Positions 34,579 to 42,765 of a stretch of DNA of 64,000 bases are shown piece after piece. Both the position numbers and the translations under genes were made by a program. Origin of the DNA: Paenibacillus terrae (GTDB lineage Bacteria; Bacillota; Bacilli; Paenibacillales; Paenibacillaceae); assembly GCF_000943545.1 (NCBI RefSeq), contig NZ_JTHP01000001.1:1-64000 (forward strand), written 5' to 3'. A model generated the notes under the pieces. That model was given only the letters and a program-made list of their open reading frames with translations. It did no database searches and had not been told where the DNA came from. Numbering within the stretch: position 1 is the first letter of the stretch; each line of letters begins with the position of its first letter.

Positions 34579-35907
34579 TTGTTTGAAAAATTAAGCCAAA
34601 TTTTAATACCTATTGCCGGTAAACTGAACAATAACCGCTATCTTACTGTACTGCGTGATGCATTTATGTTGTCATTTCCATTAACGGTTTTTGGCTCCAT
34701 AATTGTCGTTATTATTAATCTGCCGTTTCTAAAAGGGTGGATGGGCGAGAGCAATTTGACTGCTTTTCAAAATCTGCTGAATATTGCGCCTAATGCAACA
34801 CTGAATATCATGACCATGTTCGTGGTCGTCGGGATCGGGTATTATCTATCCCGAAGTTATAAGGTAGAGCCGATATTTGGCGGCATGATCGCTTTGGCCA
34901 GCTTCCTGATGCTGACTCCGTTCGTGCTGACTCAAGAGAGTGGCGCTACGATTGCAGGTGTTATTCCGGTCGACCGGATTGGGGCCAAAGGCATGTTCCT
35001 CGGGATGATCGTCGCTTTTATCGCGGCTGAGATTTACCGAAAGGTGACGCAGAAGAAGATTGTTATTAAAATGCCACCAGGGGTTCCGCCAGCGGTTGCC
35101 AAGTCTTTTGCTGCGTTGCTTCCTGCGTGTATTACGCTGGGCATATTTTTAATCATCAACGTAGTGGTCACTTTGACGCTTCACAATAATCTGCATGACT
35201 TGATTTATCATGCCGTTCAGGCACCGCTGGTGCATTTGGGCAGTGGCATTATCCCTACATTGATTGCAGTTTTCTTTGTTCAGCTTTTATGGTTCTTCGG
35301 GCTACATGGTCAAATTATTATCAACTCGGTCATGGACCCGATCTGGAATACGCTGGCACTGGAAAACTATGAAGCGTACTCCAAAGGTTTGGAGCTGCCG
35401 CATATTATCACTAAGCAGTTTGTGGATATTTATACAGTAGGTATCGGTGGTACAGGTATGACCCTGGCCGTGGTACTTTCGATTCTGTTCTTCCTTAAGA
35501 GCAAGCAAATGAAGCAGGTCAGTAAGCTGGCCCTTGGACCGGGCTTGTTCAATGTTAACGAACCCGTCATATTCGGTCTACCGATTGTGATGAATCCGCT
35601 GATTTTTGTTCCTTGGGTGATTTCACCCATGATCGTTACGCTGATTACTTACTTTGCCATGTCTACCGGAATTGTGCCTCCACCTAATGGGATACAGGTT
35701 CCTTGGACGATGCCATTGTTCTTTAGCGGAATGATGGGTACGGGTTCCCTGGCGGGTGGACTGCTGCAACTGTTTAATATGGCTGTCGTCTTTGTCATCT
35801 GGTTCCCATTCCTGAAAATTATCGACCGGGTGAACGTTCGTAAAGAGCAGGAAGAGGAGCTTAGCCAAGCAGCCATTGCAGGTAAGGATCAAACTGTTGG
35901 AATGTAA
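34579..35907 (+). CDS. celB: PTS cellobiose-type EIIC membrane component
   Basis: A 442-residue permease with about ten membrane segments and the IIC signature around NVNEPVIFGLPIVMNPLIFVP. It starts at TTG 34579 after GGGGAGGAA. Together with IIA and IIB it imports and phosphorylates cellobiose or another beta-glucoside. Confidence 0.9.
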   Translation: MFEKLSQILIPIAGKLNNNRYLTVLRDAFMLSFPLTVFGSIIVVIINLPFLKGWMGESNLTAFQNLLNIAPNATLNIMTMFVVVGIGYYLSRSYKVEPIFGGMIALASFLMLTPFVLTQESGATIAGVIPVDRIGAKGMFLGMIVAFIAAEIYRKVTQKKIVIKMPPGVPPAVAKSFAALLPACITLGIFLIINVVVTLTLHNNLHDLIYHAVQAPLVHLGSGIIPTLIAVFFVQLLWFFGLHGQIIINSVMDPIWNTLALENYEAYSKGLELPHIITKQFVDIYTVGIGGTGMTLAVVLSILFFLKSKQMKQVSKLALGPGLFNVNEPVIFGLPIVMNPLIFVPWVISPMIVTLITYFAMSTGIVPPPNGIQVPWTMPLFFSGMMGTGSLAGGLLQLFNMAVVFVIWFPFLKIIDRVNVRKEQEEELSQAAIAGKDQTVGM

Positions 35908-35965
35908 CGTGAATGAGCTGCTGGATTAGCAGCTTGTTCATTGGAAAAGAGAGAGGAGTAGAGCT

Positions 35966-37390
35966 GTGAATCATACCGAAATGAAAGATACAGAGAAGCA
36001 AACCGTTTCATACCTTTTTCCATCCGACTTCTGGTGGGGTTCCTCAGCTTCGGCTACCCAGACAGAAGGAACCGTGGAGGGAGACGGCAAAGGACCGAAC
36101 ATATGGGATTATTGGTTTGAGCAGGAGCCGAACCGTTTCTATGACGGGGTCGGTCCTGCGGATACGTCCCGTTTCTATACCCGTTACAAAGAAGATATTG
36201 CACTCATGAAAGAGCTTGGTCACAACTCTTTCCGGTTCTCCATTTCCTGGTCGCGTCTGTTTCCGGCGGGAAGAGGTGCGATAAACCAGCAGGCGGTTCA
36301 ATTCTATAATGCCGTCATTGAAGAATTGCGTCAGGCCGATATTGAGCCGTTCGTGAATCTGTATCATTTTGATTTGCCGATGGCTTTACAGGAAAAGGGG
36401 GGCTGGGTGAACCGGGATACGGTCGAAGCATATGTGGATTATGCCAATACCTGCTTCGAGCTGTTCGGGGATCGTGTAGCCAAATGGTTTACGCATAACG
36501 AGCCAATTGTCCCGGTGGAAGGCGGCTATCTGTACGATTTCCACTATCCGAATGAAGTGGATTTCGGCAAAGCTGTACAGGTGGGATATCATACCCTGTT
36601 ATCGAGCGCCAGTGCCATTCAGGCATACAGAAAGGGAGGCTACAAGGGAAAAATCGGCATTATTTTGAACCTGACGCCAACCTATCCGCGTAGTCAGCAT
36701 CCGGCAGACGTGCGGGCCGCTGAGATATGCGATGCGTTCTTTAACCGTTCCTTTTTAGACCCATCTGTGACGGGAGAATTTAATCCTTTGCTCGTGGAGC
36801 TGCTGCGCCAAGAGGAATTTTTACCAATGACGGAAGAAGGGGATCGGGAGATTATACGTCAGGGCACTGTGGACCTGCTGGGCATTAACTATTATCAGCC
36901 ACGCAGAGTCAAGGCCCGCGAAAGTCTGCCGAACCCGGACGCGCCTTTTGTGCCAGAACGTTACTTTGATTATTATGTGATGCCAGGTCGCAAGATGAAT
37001 GAGATGCGGGGCTGGGAGATCTATGAGAAGGGCATTTACGATATCTTGACCAATGTCAGACAGAATTACGGAAATATTGAATGCTTTATCTCGGAAAACG
37101 GGATGGGCGTTCAGGGTGAGGAAAAATTCAGGGATGAACAGGGTATGATCCGCGATGACTATCGCATTGATTTTATCCGTGAGCATCTAAAATGGGTTCA
37201 ACGGGCGATCTCGGAGGGCTCCAATGTGAAAGGCTATCACCTGTGGACGTTTATGGACAACTGGTCCTGGTCGAACGCCTATAAAAACCGCTATGGCTTT
37301 GTATCTGTCGACCTGCAGGACGGAGGTAAACGATCCGTTAAACAAAGTGGGCACTGGTTCAAGCAGGTGATCGAAAATAACGGATTTTAA
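35966..37390 (+). CDS. bglA: 6-phospho-beta-glucosidase (GH1)
   Basis: A 474-residue GH1 enzyme with acid/base Glu179 in FTHNEP and nucleophile Glu377 in ISENGM, normal in length. It hydrolyses the phosphorylated disaccharide delivered by the PTS to glucose and glucose-6-phosphate. The start is GTG 35966 after AGAGAGGAG. The position right after the IIC gene supports the phospho-substrate rather than free glucosides. Confidence 0.9.
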   Translation: MNHTEMKDTEKQTVSYLFPSDFWWGSSASATQTEGTVEGDGKGPNIWDYWFEQEPNRFYDGVGPADTSRFYTRYKEDIALMKELGHNSFRFSISWSRLFPAGRGAINQQAVQFYNAVIEELRQADIEPFVNLYHFDLPMALQEKGGWVNRDTVEAYVDYANTCFELFGDRVAKWFTHNEPIVPVEGGYLYDFHYPNEVDFGKAVQVGYHTLLSSASAIQAYRKGGYKGKIGIILNLTPTYPRSQHPADVRAAEICDAFFNRSFLDPSVTGEFNPLLVELLRQEEFLPMTEEGDREIIRQGTVDLLGINYYQPRRVKARESLPNPDAPFVPERYFDYYVMPGRKMNEMRGWEIYEKGIYDILTNVRQNYGNIECFISENGMGVQGEEKFRDEQGMIRDDYRIDFIREHLKWVQRAISEGSNVKGYHLWTFMDNWSWSNAYKNRYGFVSVDLQDGGKRSVKQSGHWFKQVIENNGF

Positions 37391-37417
37391 GGTGGTCCTC
37401 TGGACCGCCTTTTTTTC
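37391..37417 (+). terminator. Terminator after GH1 gene
   Basis: GGTGGTCC-tct-GGACCGCC is followed by seven T's directly after the stop codon. Confidence 0.9.
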
Positions 37418-37471
37418 TTCATCACCGAAAATGGACTATGCCGTATGCCGCTGGTGAGAAAGTGTAATGTT

Positions 37472-37491
37472 CGGTATACTTACTTATACCG
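37472..37491. promoter_or_regulatory. Operator-like palindrome upstream of gntR
   Basis: CGGTATA and TATACCG arms with 6 bp between them. The core TATA resembles the operator at 33737-33765, so this may be an autoregulatory site. Confidence 0.55.
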
Positions 37492-37592
37492 TAATACCTT
37501 AACGTCCCGCCTGCAGAACAAAATGAACCAGCGATACCGATGTTTTGGTAAAATGCTGACATAAAACAATTTTTAGTACAGGTGGTAGACTG

Positions 37593-38303
37593 ATGAATAA
37601 ATACGAGCGGATTGCGCAAGAAGTCAAACAGCGGATTATGGATAAAACCTATAGCGGTGATGATCCGATCCCCGATGAAATCTCGCTGGCAAATGAGTTT
37701 CAGGTGAGTCGGATGACGATTAAGAGGGCATTGGATACGTTGGTGATGGAAGGACTGTTGAATCGTAAAAGAGGGCACGGGACCTTTATCGTCAAATCGG
37801 TTCACAATGGTCCTGTTAACGTCGTCGTGAATGAAATGCTGGGCTTAACCAACGTCCTGCGCGGGAAAGAAATCAAAAATAAAATCGTAGCCTTTGACGT
37901 TCAATTTCCATCCGAGGAAGTAGCGGCTCATCTATTTATTGATGCCAATTCTCCTGTATATCACCTCATCCGTCTGCGTGTTGTAGAGGGCGAGCCCTAT
38001 GTTATCGAGCGCACGTACATGCCCACGAAGCTGATTAGCGGTATTACCGAGCAGGTGCTGTATGGCTCGGTGTACAAACATATTAAGGAGGAGCTGGGCC
38101 TTAATATTGTCGGTTCACATCGTACAATCCGTGCGTCCAAGTCGACAGAACTGGATCGGGAGCATTTGGACTGTGCAGCGGATGATCCAATCTTGGAAAT
38201 TGAGCAGGTGGGATATCTGGATACGGGTATTCCGTTTGAATACTCTTTCTCACGACATCGGTACGACAAATTTGTGTTTACCACGGTGAACCGGATGCGT
38301 TGA
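37593..38303 (+). CDS. GntR/HutC-family regulator of the beta-glucoside PTS operon
   Basis: A 236-residue regulator with a GntR winged helix (ISLANEFQVSRMTIKRALDTL at about residues 30-50) and a C-terminal UTRA effector domain. UTRA domains bind phosphorylated sugars, so cellobiose-6-phosphate is the expected inducer. It has its own ribosome site (AGGTGG) and palindrome upstream. Its last 276 bp are duplicated at 40202-40477. Confidence 0.88.
   Translation: MNKYERIAQEVKQRIMDKTYSGDDPIPDEISLANEFQVSRMTIKRALDTLVMEGLLNRKRGHGTFIVKSVHNGPVNVVVNEMLGLTNVLRGKEIKNKIVAFDVQFPSEEVAAHLFIDANSPVYHLIRLRVVEGEPYVIERTYMPTKLISGITEQVLYGSVYKHIKEELGLNIVGSHRTIRASKSTELDREHLDCAADDPILEIEQVGYLDTGIPFEYSFSRHRYDKFVFTTVNRMR
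38028..38303 (+). repeat. 276-bp direct repeat, copy 1 (gntR 3' end)
   Basis: It matches 40202-40477 with one mismatch (G at 38285 versus A). Identity ends exactly at the stop codon. Confidence 0.95.
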
Positions 38304-38333
38304 GCGAGTGAGTATGAAGCGGATGGTAAAGCA

Positions 38334-38386
38334 AACATGGCAGTAGAAGCCTCCTTTATGTGGGTGCTTCCTGCCATGTTCTTTTT
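38334..38386 (+). terminator. Terminator after gntR
   Basis: The perfect stem AACATGGCAG / CTGCCATGTT with an inner AGAAGC/GCTTC pair is followed by CTTTTT. Confidence 0.85.
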
Positions 38387-38402
38387 AATGAAGTGAATTA
38401 AA

Positions 38403-38760
38403 TTAATTACCAAGCAATCTTACTTCATGCACGGTCGGTGTATACCAGTTGTTCGGGTTATTAAACAGCACCGCATTGACGAGATTAATCCGGACGTAGC
38501 GTGCTTGAAAGTTAACCTTATCACTGGTAAATCCATACGTAGTATTACTGGTACGGTCAATCGTGGAATAGTTAGTTCCATCGGTGCTATATTCAATTTT
38601 ATACTTATAATACGCCTCAGACCCTTTGTACATAAACCAGGAAGTATCCACTTCGCTGATGGTCCGGGCAGCCTTCCATGTGATCGCCGTACTTATAGTA
38701 GGTGGAGCCTGCTTCAAAATATTGCCGTTGGTCCCCTGAATCCAAATAGTAAATAAAATC
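38403..38760 (-). pseudogene. Relic of the GH43/discoidin protein
   Basis: The minus strand encodes about 90 residues matching the C-terminal discoidin (F5/8 type C) part of the enzyme at 44887-46425 (SEVDTSWFMYKGSEAYYKYK, ending VHEVRLLGN). Just upstream are remains of its N-terminal part (IQGTNGNILK; in another frame AGSTYYKYGDHMEG). The middle of the gene is deleted and the frame is broken. Divergence from the intact gene is about 10-15 percent. Confidence 0.8.
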
Positions 38761-39004
38761 AGGAATATTTAATAGATGGAACGTATCACTGATCATTGGC
38801 TTAGACCGCAAACAATAACGTTCATTAATTATTGAGGTTGAAAGGTTTTACTGGAGAAGTGATTAAAAAACCTTGTTCAGGCTTTGTCCCTACTTAACAG
38901 AACCCGTTCTTATATCATTATAGTATGCAAAAAATATATATATTGAATAAAAACAAGGAAGAGGTATATTAAGGACGTAATTATAAAAAAATGGGAGGTT
39001 TCAC
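38761..39004. other. Intergenic region upstream of the secreted protein
   Basis: AT-rich, with ATGGGAGG before the start at 39005. I see no clear -35/-10 pair that I would defend. Confidence 0.4.
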
Positions 39005-39694
39005 ATGAGTAAAAAATTGGTTAGAAAAATTGCGTTAGGTACAGCAGGAGCTATTTTGGCCACAACAGTTTTACCGTCGCTCTCCTTTGCTTCTCAGTCT
39101 CCAAGCAGTTCCGCTATTGAAGCAAACGTAATTTCCAATGCTAATGAAGTTCCTGTAAAGCAGTACGTTGACGTATTACAGCCTTATGTCCATACTAACA
39201 AACAGGATGGTACTCTCTACATAGACCCCACTTATAAGCAAAACGTACAAGTCCCTGAAGCGGTAATTGAATCCATTAATGCATGGTTTAATGTTGTGAA
39301 TGAGGACATTAAATCGGGAGATGCAATAGTTAATAGTAACTTGGAGGTAGTTTACACAGGCAATAATCCTTCCAATGTAAAACCACAAGTTGTAAAAGGA
39401 GGGGTAAATGACTTTCGGACTTTTTGGTGGGGGTATGAATTGTGGATGGACCATGGCACGGTTCAGGAAGTTTCAAATGCTATGGCGATCGGTGCATCTA
39501 TTACCAAACTAGTGGAAATTATTTTGAAGAGAGTGCCTGGTATTCCGGGTAAATTATTGCCTATATTGGTTGAAATTTCAACTTGGATACAAGGAACTGG
39601 TTATGTGTTTCTTAGAACAACCGACAATGGAAATGGAGTTTATATTACATTTGCTTATCCCGTTCATCCAACAAGAATTGACCCTCAGTATTAA
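39005..39694 (+). CDS. Secreted protein, candidate antagonistic toxin/bacteriocin
   Basis: A 229-residue protein with a clear signal peptide (about residues 1-30, ending LSFAS) and a very good GGGAGG site. After a polar middle, residues about 160-200 are markedly hydrophobic and amphipathic (MAIGASITKLVEIILKRV, LLPILVEISTWI), as in membrane-active peptides; the C-terminus is polar. I do not recognise the family. A four-segment membrane protein is encoded convergently 43 bp away, and the pair lies between duplicated gntR ends. Toxin function is inference. Confidence 0.7.
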   Translation: MSKKLVRKIALGTAGAILATTVLPSLSFASQSPSSSAIEANVISNANEVPVKQYVDVLQPYVHTNKQDGTLYIDPTYKQNVQVPEAVIESINAWFNVVNEDIKSGDAIVNSNLEVVYTGNNPSNVKPQVVKGGVNDFRTFWWGYELWMDHGTVQEVSNAMAIGASITKLVEIILKRVPGIPGKLLPILVEISTWIQGTGYVFLRTTDNGNGVYITFAYPVHPTRIDPQY

Positions 39695-39701
39695 AAAAAT
39701 T

Positions 39702-39737
39702 AAAGGAGCTTGTATTAATACAAGCTCCTTTTTTTAT
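39702..39737. terminator. Bidirectional terminator between secreted and membrane protein genes
   Basis: The perfect palindrome AAAGGAGCTTGTATT/AATACAAGCTCCTTT is flanked by A- and T-runs. Confidence 0.9.
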
Positions 39738-40073
39738 TTATTTTTTAAAAAATAAAAAAAGAGAAATAATGGGTTGAAGAAGAATTACGCCGAATAATAT
39801 GGTTGGAATTGAAGTATCGGCTGATAAAATATCAAACATGTACATAACGAAAACAATAAAAATATAAGCTATGGAAACTAAATAGGAGAAATAACCAGCT
39901 TTGAATATATCATCATTAAATTCCTTGCTTTTTAAAAACAAGTTTATTAAATCCGTTATAACTCCTAAAAAGAAGAGCAGGCTTAGAAAAATTAGATTTT
40001 GAAAGTAGAAGAGCACAGCAAATGATCCCGAGATGACAAGAATGATGAAGTGTAGTACATTTTTTTTAATCAA
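39738..40073 (-). CDS. Small polytopic membrane protein, candidate immunity protein
   Basis: A 111-residue protein with four predicted membrane segments and a short charged loop (KSKEFNDD). The ribosome site is GGAGGGATG. Its convergent placement next to a secreted protein, shared terminator and size are typical of immunity proteins of membrane-active toxins. No family recognised. Confidence 0.65.
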   Translation of the reverse strand: MIKKNVLHFIILVISGSFAVLFYFQNLIFLSLLFFLGVITDLINLFLKSKEFNDDIFKAGYFSYLVSIAYIFIVFVMYMFDILSADTSIPTILFGVILLQPIISLFLFFKK

Positions 40074-40201
40074 TTCATCCCTCCTTTCGGAATTTCAAAC
40101 CATTATATCCCAACAATAGACTATATGAATGATAAAATCAATAATTTCATGTTTTTTCAATAAATTAATTATTAAAACCATATATTTCAAATTTACATTA
40201 T

Positions 40202-40477
40202 AAGCTGATTAGCGGTATTACCGAGCAGGTGCTGTATGGCTCGGTGTACAAACATATTAAGGAGGAGCTGGGCCTTAATATTGTCGGTTCACATCGTACA
40301 ATCCGTGCGTCCAAGTCGACAGAACTGGATCGGGAGCATTTGGACTGTGCAGCGGATGATCCAATCTTGGAAATTGAGCAGGTGGGATATCTGGATACGG
40401 GTATTCCGTTTGAATACTCTTTCTCACGACATCGGTACGACAAATTTGTGTTTACCACAGTGAACCGGATGCGTTGA
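40202..40477 (+). pseudogene. Duplicated 3' end of gntR (direct repeat copy 2)
   Basis: The last 91 codons and stop of the GntR regulator without any 5' part. It matches 38028-38303 with one mismatch, so the copy is recent or kept identical by conversion. An internal ATG exists but no ribosome site, so expression as a UTRA fragment is unlikely. Confidence 0.92.
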
Positions 40478-40497
40478 TAAGTAAAGAATAAAAGAAT

Positions 40498-40545
40498 AAG
40501 CATAAGGATTCGAGCTACAGATCTCGGATCCTTATGCTTTCTTTT
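40498..40545 (+). terminator. Terminator-like hairpin
   Basis: AGCATAAGGAT and ATCCTTATGCT arms with an inner CGAG/CTCG pair are followed by a T-rich tail. Confidence 0.8.
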
Positions 40546-40575
40546 GGTTAACTATTTAGGGGAAAAGGAGACGTT

Positions 40576-41112
40576 CTATTTTTTACAATAAGAAATAAAA
40601 TTTTCTAACCATTGTATGATTCCAGTCTCGCGTAAAATAGCACCATCTAATACAAGATAATCGCCAAAGTTATCACTATCAAGAGGAGGAATAGTTTCAT
40701 AGCGTTCTTTATTTTTGCGTAAATGTTCCAGCCTATCTTGATGTTGAAGCAGCTGATGTTCCAACAGATCTAATCGGGTTGTTACATCCAGATGATTAGA
40801 AAAATACATTCTCAGCCTAAACACATCTTTGGGAGTCGGTTCAATAGGCTCTGCTTTTTTTAACCATTGTAAAAAATCTTCTTTGCCTTCCTCCGTAATC
40901 GAATACAATTTTTTTTCTAAAATCTCTCCGCTAATTTGGATTTCGTAGACGATAAGTCCCTCATTAAGCAGCTTTTTTAATTCTGGATAGATCTGACTGT
41001 GCTTTGCAGTCCAAAATTCGCCTAAATCTCTACTGAATTCTTTACCGATATCATAACCAGTCATAGGTTCTTTATTTAACAAGCCTAGGATGGCATATTT
41101 TAAAGTTCTCAT
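40576..41112 (-). CDS. PadR-family transcriptional regulator
   Basis: A 178-residue protein with the N-terminal PadR winged helix (KYAILGLLNKEPMTGYDIGK) and a C-terminal helical Vir_act_alpha_C-type dimerisation domain. The ATG at 41112 fits AAGGAAGAG; an ATG at 41133 is the alternative. PadR proteins repress phenolic-acid or drug-response genes. It is divergent from an OFA transporter and a flavin enoate reductase, which are its likely targets. Confidence 0.87.
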   Translation of the reverse strand: MRTLKYAILGLLNKEPMTGYDIGKEFSRDLGEFWTAKHSQIYPELKKLLNEGLIVYEIQISGEILEKKLYSITEEGKEDFLQWLKKAEPIEPTPKDVFRLRMYFSNHLDVTTRLDLLEHQLLQHQDRLEHLRKNKERYETIPPLDSDNFGDYLVLDGAILRETGIIQWLENFISYCKK

Positions 41113-41142
41113 AAGGCTCTCTTCCTTATACATATTCGTCGT

Positions 41143-41355
41143 TTATTGGTTAAAAGGATTTTGCAAAATTCGATTCCAATCGCTCCAAGGTACAATATAT
41201 AGACGAATAAAATCATTTCGATCTATATATTCCTGATTACACAACGCTTTGTGGATTTTTGCAAAATCCTCGGTTAAGTATAACATATTTGGCGAGTCCA
41301 GAATAAGATTGATACATATATTCAAAAACACGTTCGACAAATCATATAAATACAT
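41143..41355 (-). CDS. Doubtful small ORF upstream of padR
   Basis: A 70-codon open frame with coding-like composition but no ribosome site, located where the padR promoter is expected. It may be a relic or chance frame. Confidence 0.25.
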   Translation of the reverse strand: MYLYDLSNVFLNICINLILDSPNMLYLTEDFAKIHKALCNQEYIDRNDFIRLYIVPWSDWNRILQNPFNQ

Positions 41356-41452
41356 ACATGTTTCTGTTGATATATTCGAAAGTGCGTGTTAATATTAATT
41401 CGAAATATGTGAATGATTTCACAATACAACAACGAGGGAGAAGAAGATCTTA

Positions 41453-42709
41453 GTGGAACTTACAAAAAAGAGATGGATTATTCTGATTGCAAGCTGCTTT
41501 ATTAATCTGTGTATTGGATCAATTTACGCGTGGAGTGTATTTTCTGCCCCAATGGCAGAATATTTGAGTAGCGTAACAGGACTTAGTTTAACACCGGGGA
41601 ATTTGGCTATAGCATTTACGATTACAAATTCGGTAGGTCCTATCACGATGATTTCAGGTGGCTGGATTAATGATCGGTTCGGGCCCAAGAAAGTGATCTT
41701 TGTAGGGGGCTTGCTGTTTGGAGGCGGTATGATTTTATCAGGATTTGCAACATCTGTAGGTTACCTGGTATTGGCTTACGGTATCGTACTCGGCCTAGGA
41801 ACGGGAATGGTTTACGGATGTACAATTAGCAACTCTATTAAGTTTTTCCCTGACAAAAGAGGATTAGTTGGCGGTATAACAACGGCTGCTTATGGAATAA
41901 GCTCAGTTATTATACCTCCTATTGCCAATAGTTTAATCAGTAGGTCTGGTGTGACATCAGCATTCATTATCATCGGTATAGCATTTCTTATTATTGTATG
42001 TGCTGCTTCTTTCTTCATTGAGAAATGTCCATCTGATTTTGTCCCTGCAGGATGGACACCCAAGACTGTAAATGTTGGCCGTTCTATTCAGAACGACAAA
42101 GACTGGAAAGGCATGCTCTCAAGCCCTCTGTTTTATATCATGATCTTGTTATTAATGTGTGGTGCTTTTGCCGGACTCATGTGTACATCACAAGCTTCTC
42201 CTATAGCTCAGAAAATGATTGGTATGTCTGCGGCAGCCGCTACGACAGTTGTTTCCGTATTGGCATTGTTTAACACGGGCGGACGAATCGTTGCAGGCTA
42301 TATTTCGGACAAAATCGGTCGAATCAATACCCTGGCATTTTCTTCTGTCTTTTCGGTCATAGGACTCACATTGCTTTATTTTTCAGGCGAAGGTAGTGTG
42401 TTGACATTCTATATTGGTATTTCAGTTATTGGTTTATGCTTTGGTGCACTGATGGGGGTATTTCCTGGATTTACTGCCGATCAGTTTGGTGTGAGAAATA
42501 ATAGTGTGAATTATGGAATTATGTTTATTGGATTTGCAACAGCAGGATACTTTGGCCCATCCATTATGAGTCATGTTTACAGCACAGACAGTAGCTATCA
42601 GAGAGCTTTTGTCATTGCGGCCGTACTTGGCATAACAGGACTTGTTCTAACATTTGTATATAAGTTGGCTGCCCGAAAAAATCAGAAGATGGCTGTGGAT
42701 AAGAATTAG
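41453..42709 (+). CDS. MFS transporter, oxalate/formate antiporter (OFA) family
   Basis: A 418-residue, 12-segment transporter. The N-terminal segment LCIGSIYAWSVFSAP and the loop GWINDRFGPKKV are OFA-family features. It starts at GTG 41453 after GAGGGAGAAG. OFA members move small carboxylates. It is followed by an enoate-reductase-type gene, so it probably imports an unsaturated carboxylate or exports the reduced product (inference). Confidence 0.87.
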   Translation: MELTKKRWIILIASCFINLCIGSIYAWSVFSAPMAEYLSSVTGLSLTPGNLAIAFTITNSVGPITMISGGWINDRFGPKKVIFVGGLLFGGGMILSGFATSVGYLVLAYGIVLGLGTGMVYGCTISNSIKFFPDKRGLVGGITTAAYGISSVIIPPIANSLISRSGVTSAFIIIGIAFLIIVCAASFFIEKCPSDFVPAGWTPKTVNVGRSIQNDKDWKGMLSSPLFYIMILLLMCGAFAGLMCTSQASPIAQKMIGMSAAAATTVVSVLALFNTGGRIVAGYISDKIGRINTLAFSSVFSVIGLTLLYFSGEGSVLTFYIGISVIGLCFGALMGVFPGFTADQFGVRNNSVNYGIMFIGFATAGYFGPSIMSHVYSTDSSYQRAFVIAAVLGITGLVLTFVYKLAARKNQKMAVDKN

Positions 42710-42765
42710 AAAGCTATCCATTAAACGTAAGAAAGCAAATAAATACAGATAAGGAGAATGAAATC

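Noticed and set aside
40229-40477. Possible stand-alone UTRA protein from the duplicated gntR end
   Set aside because: There is an internal ATG but no ribosome site, and the fragment starts in the middle of the domain.
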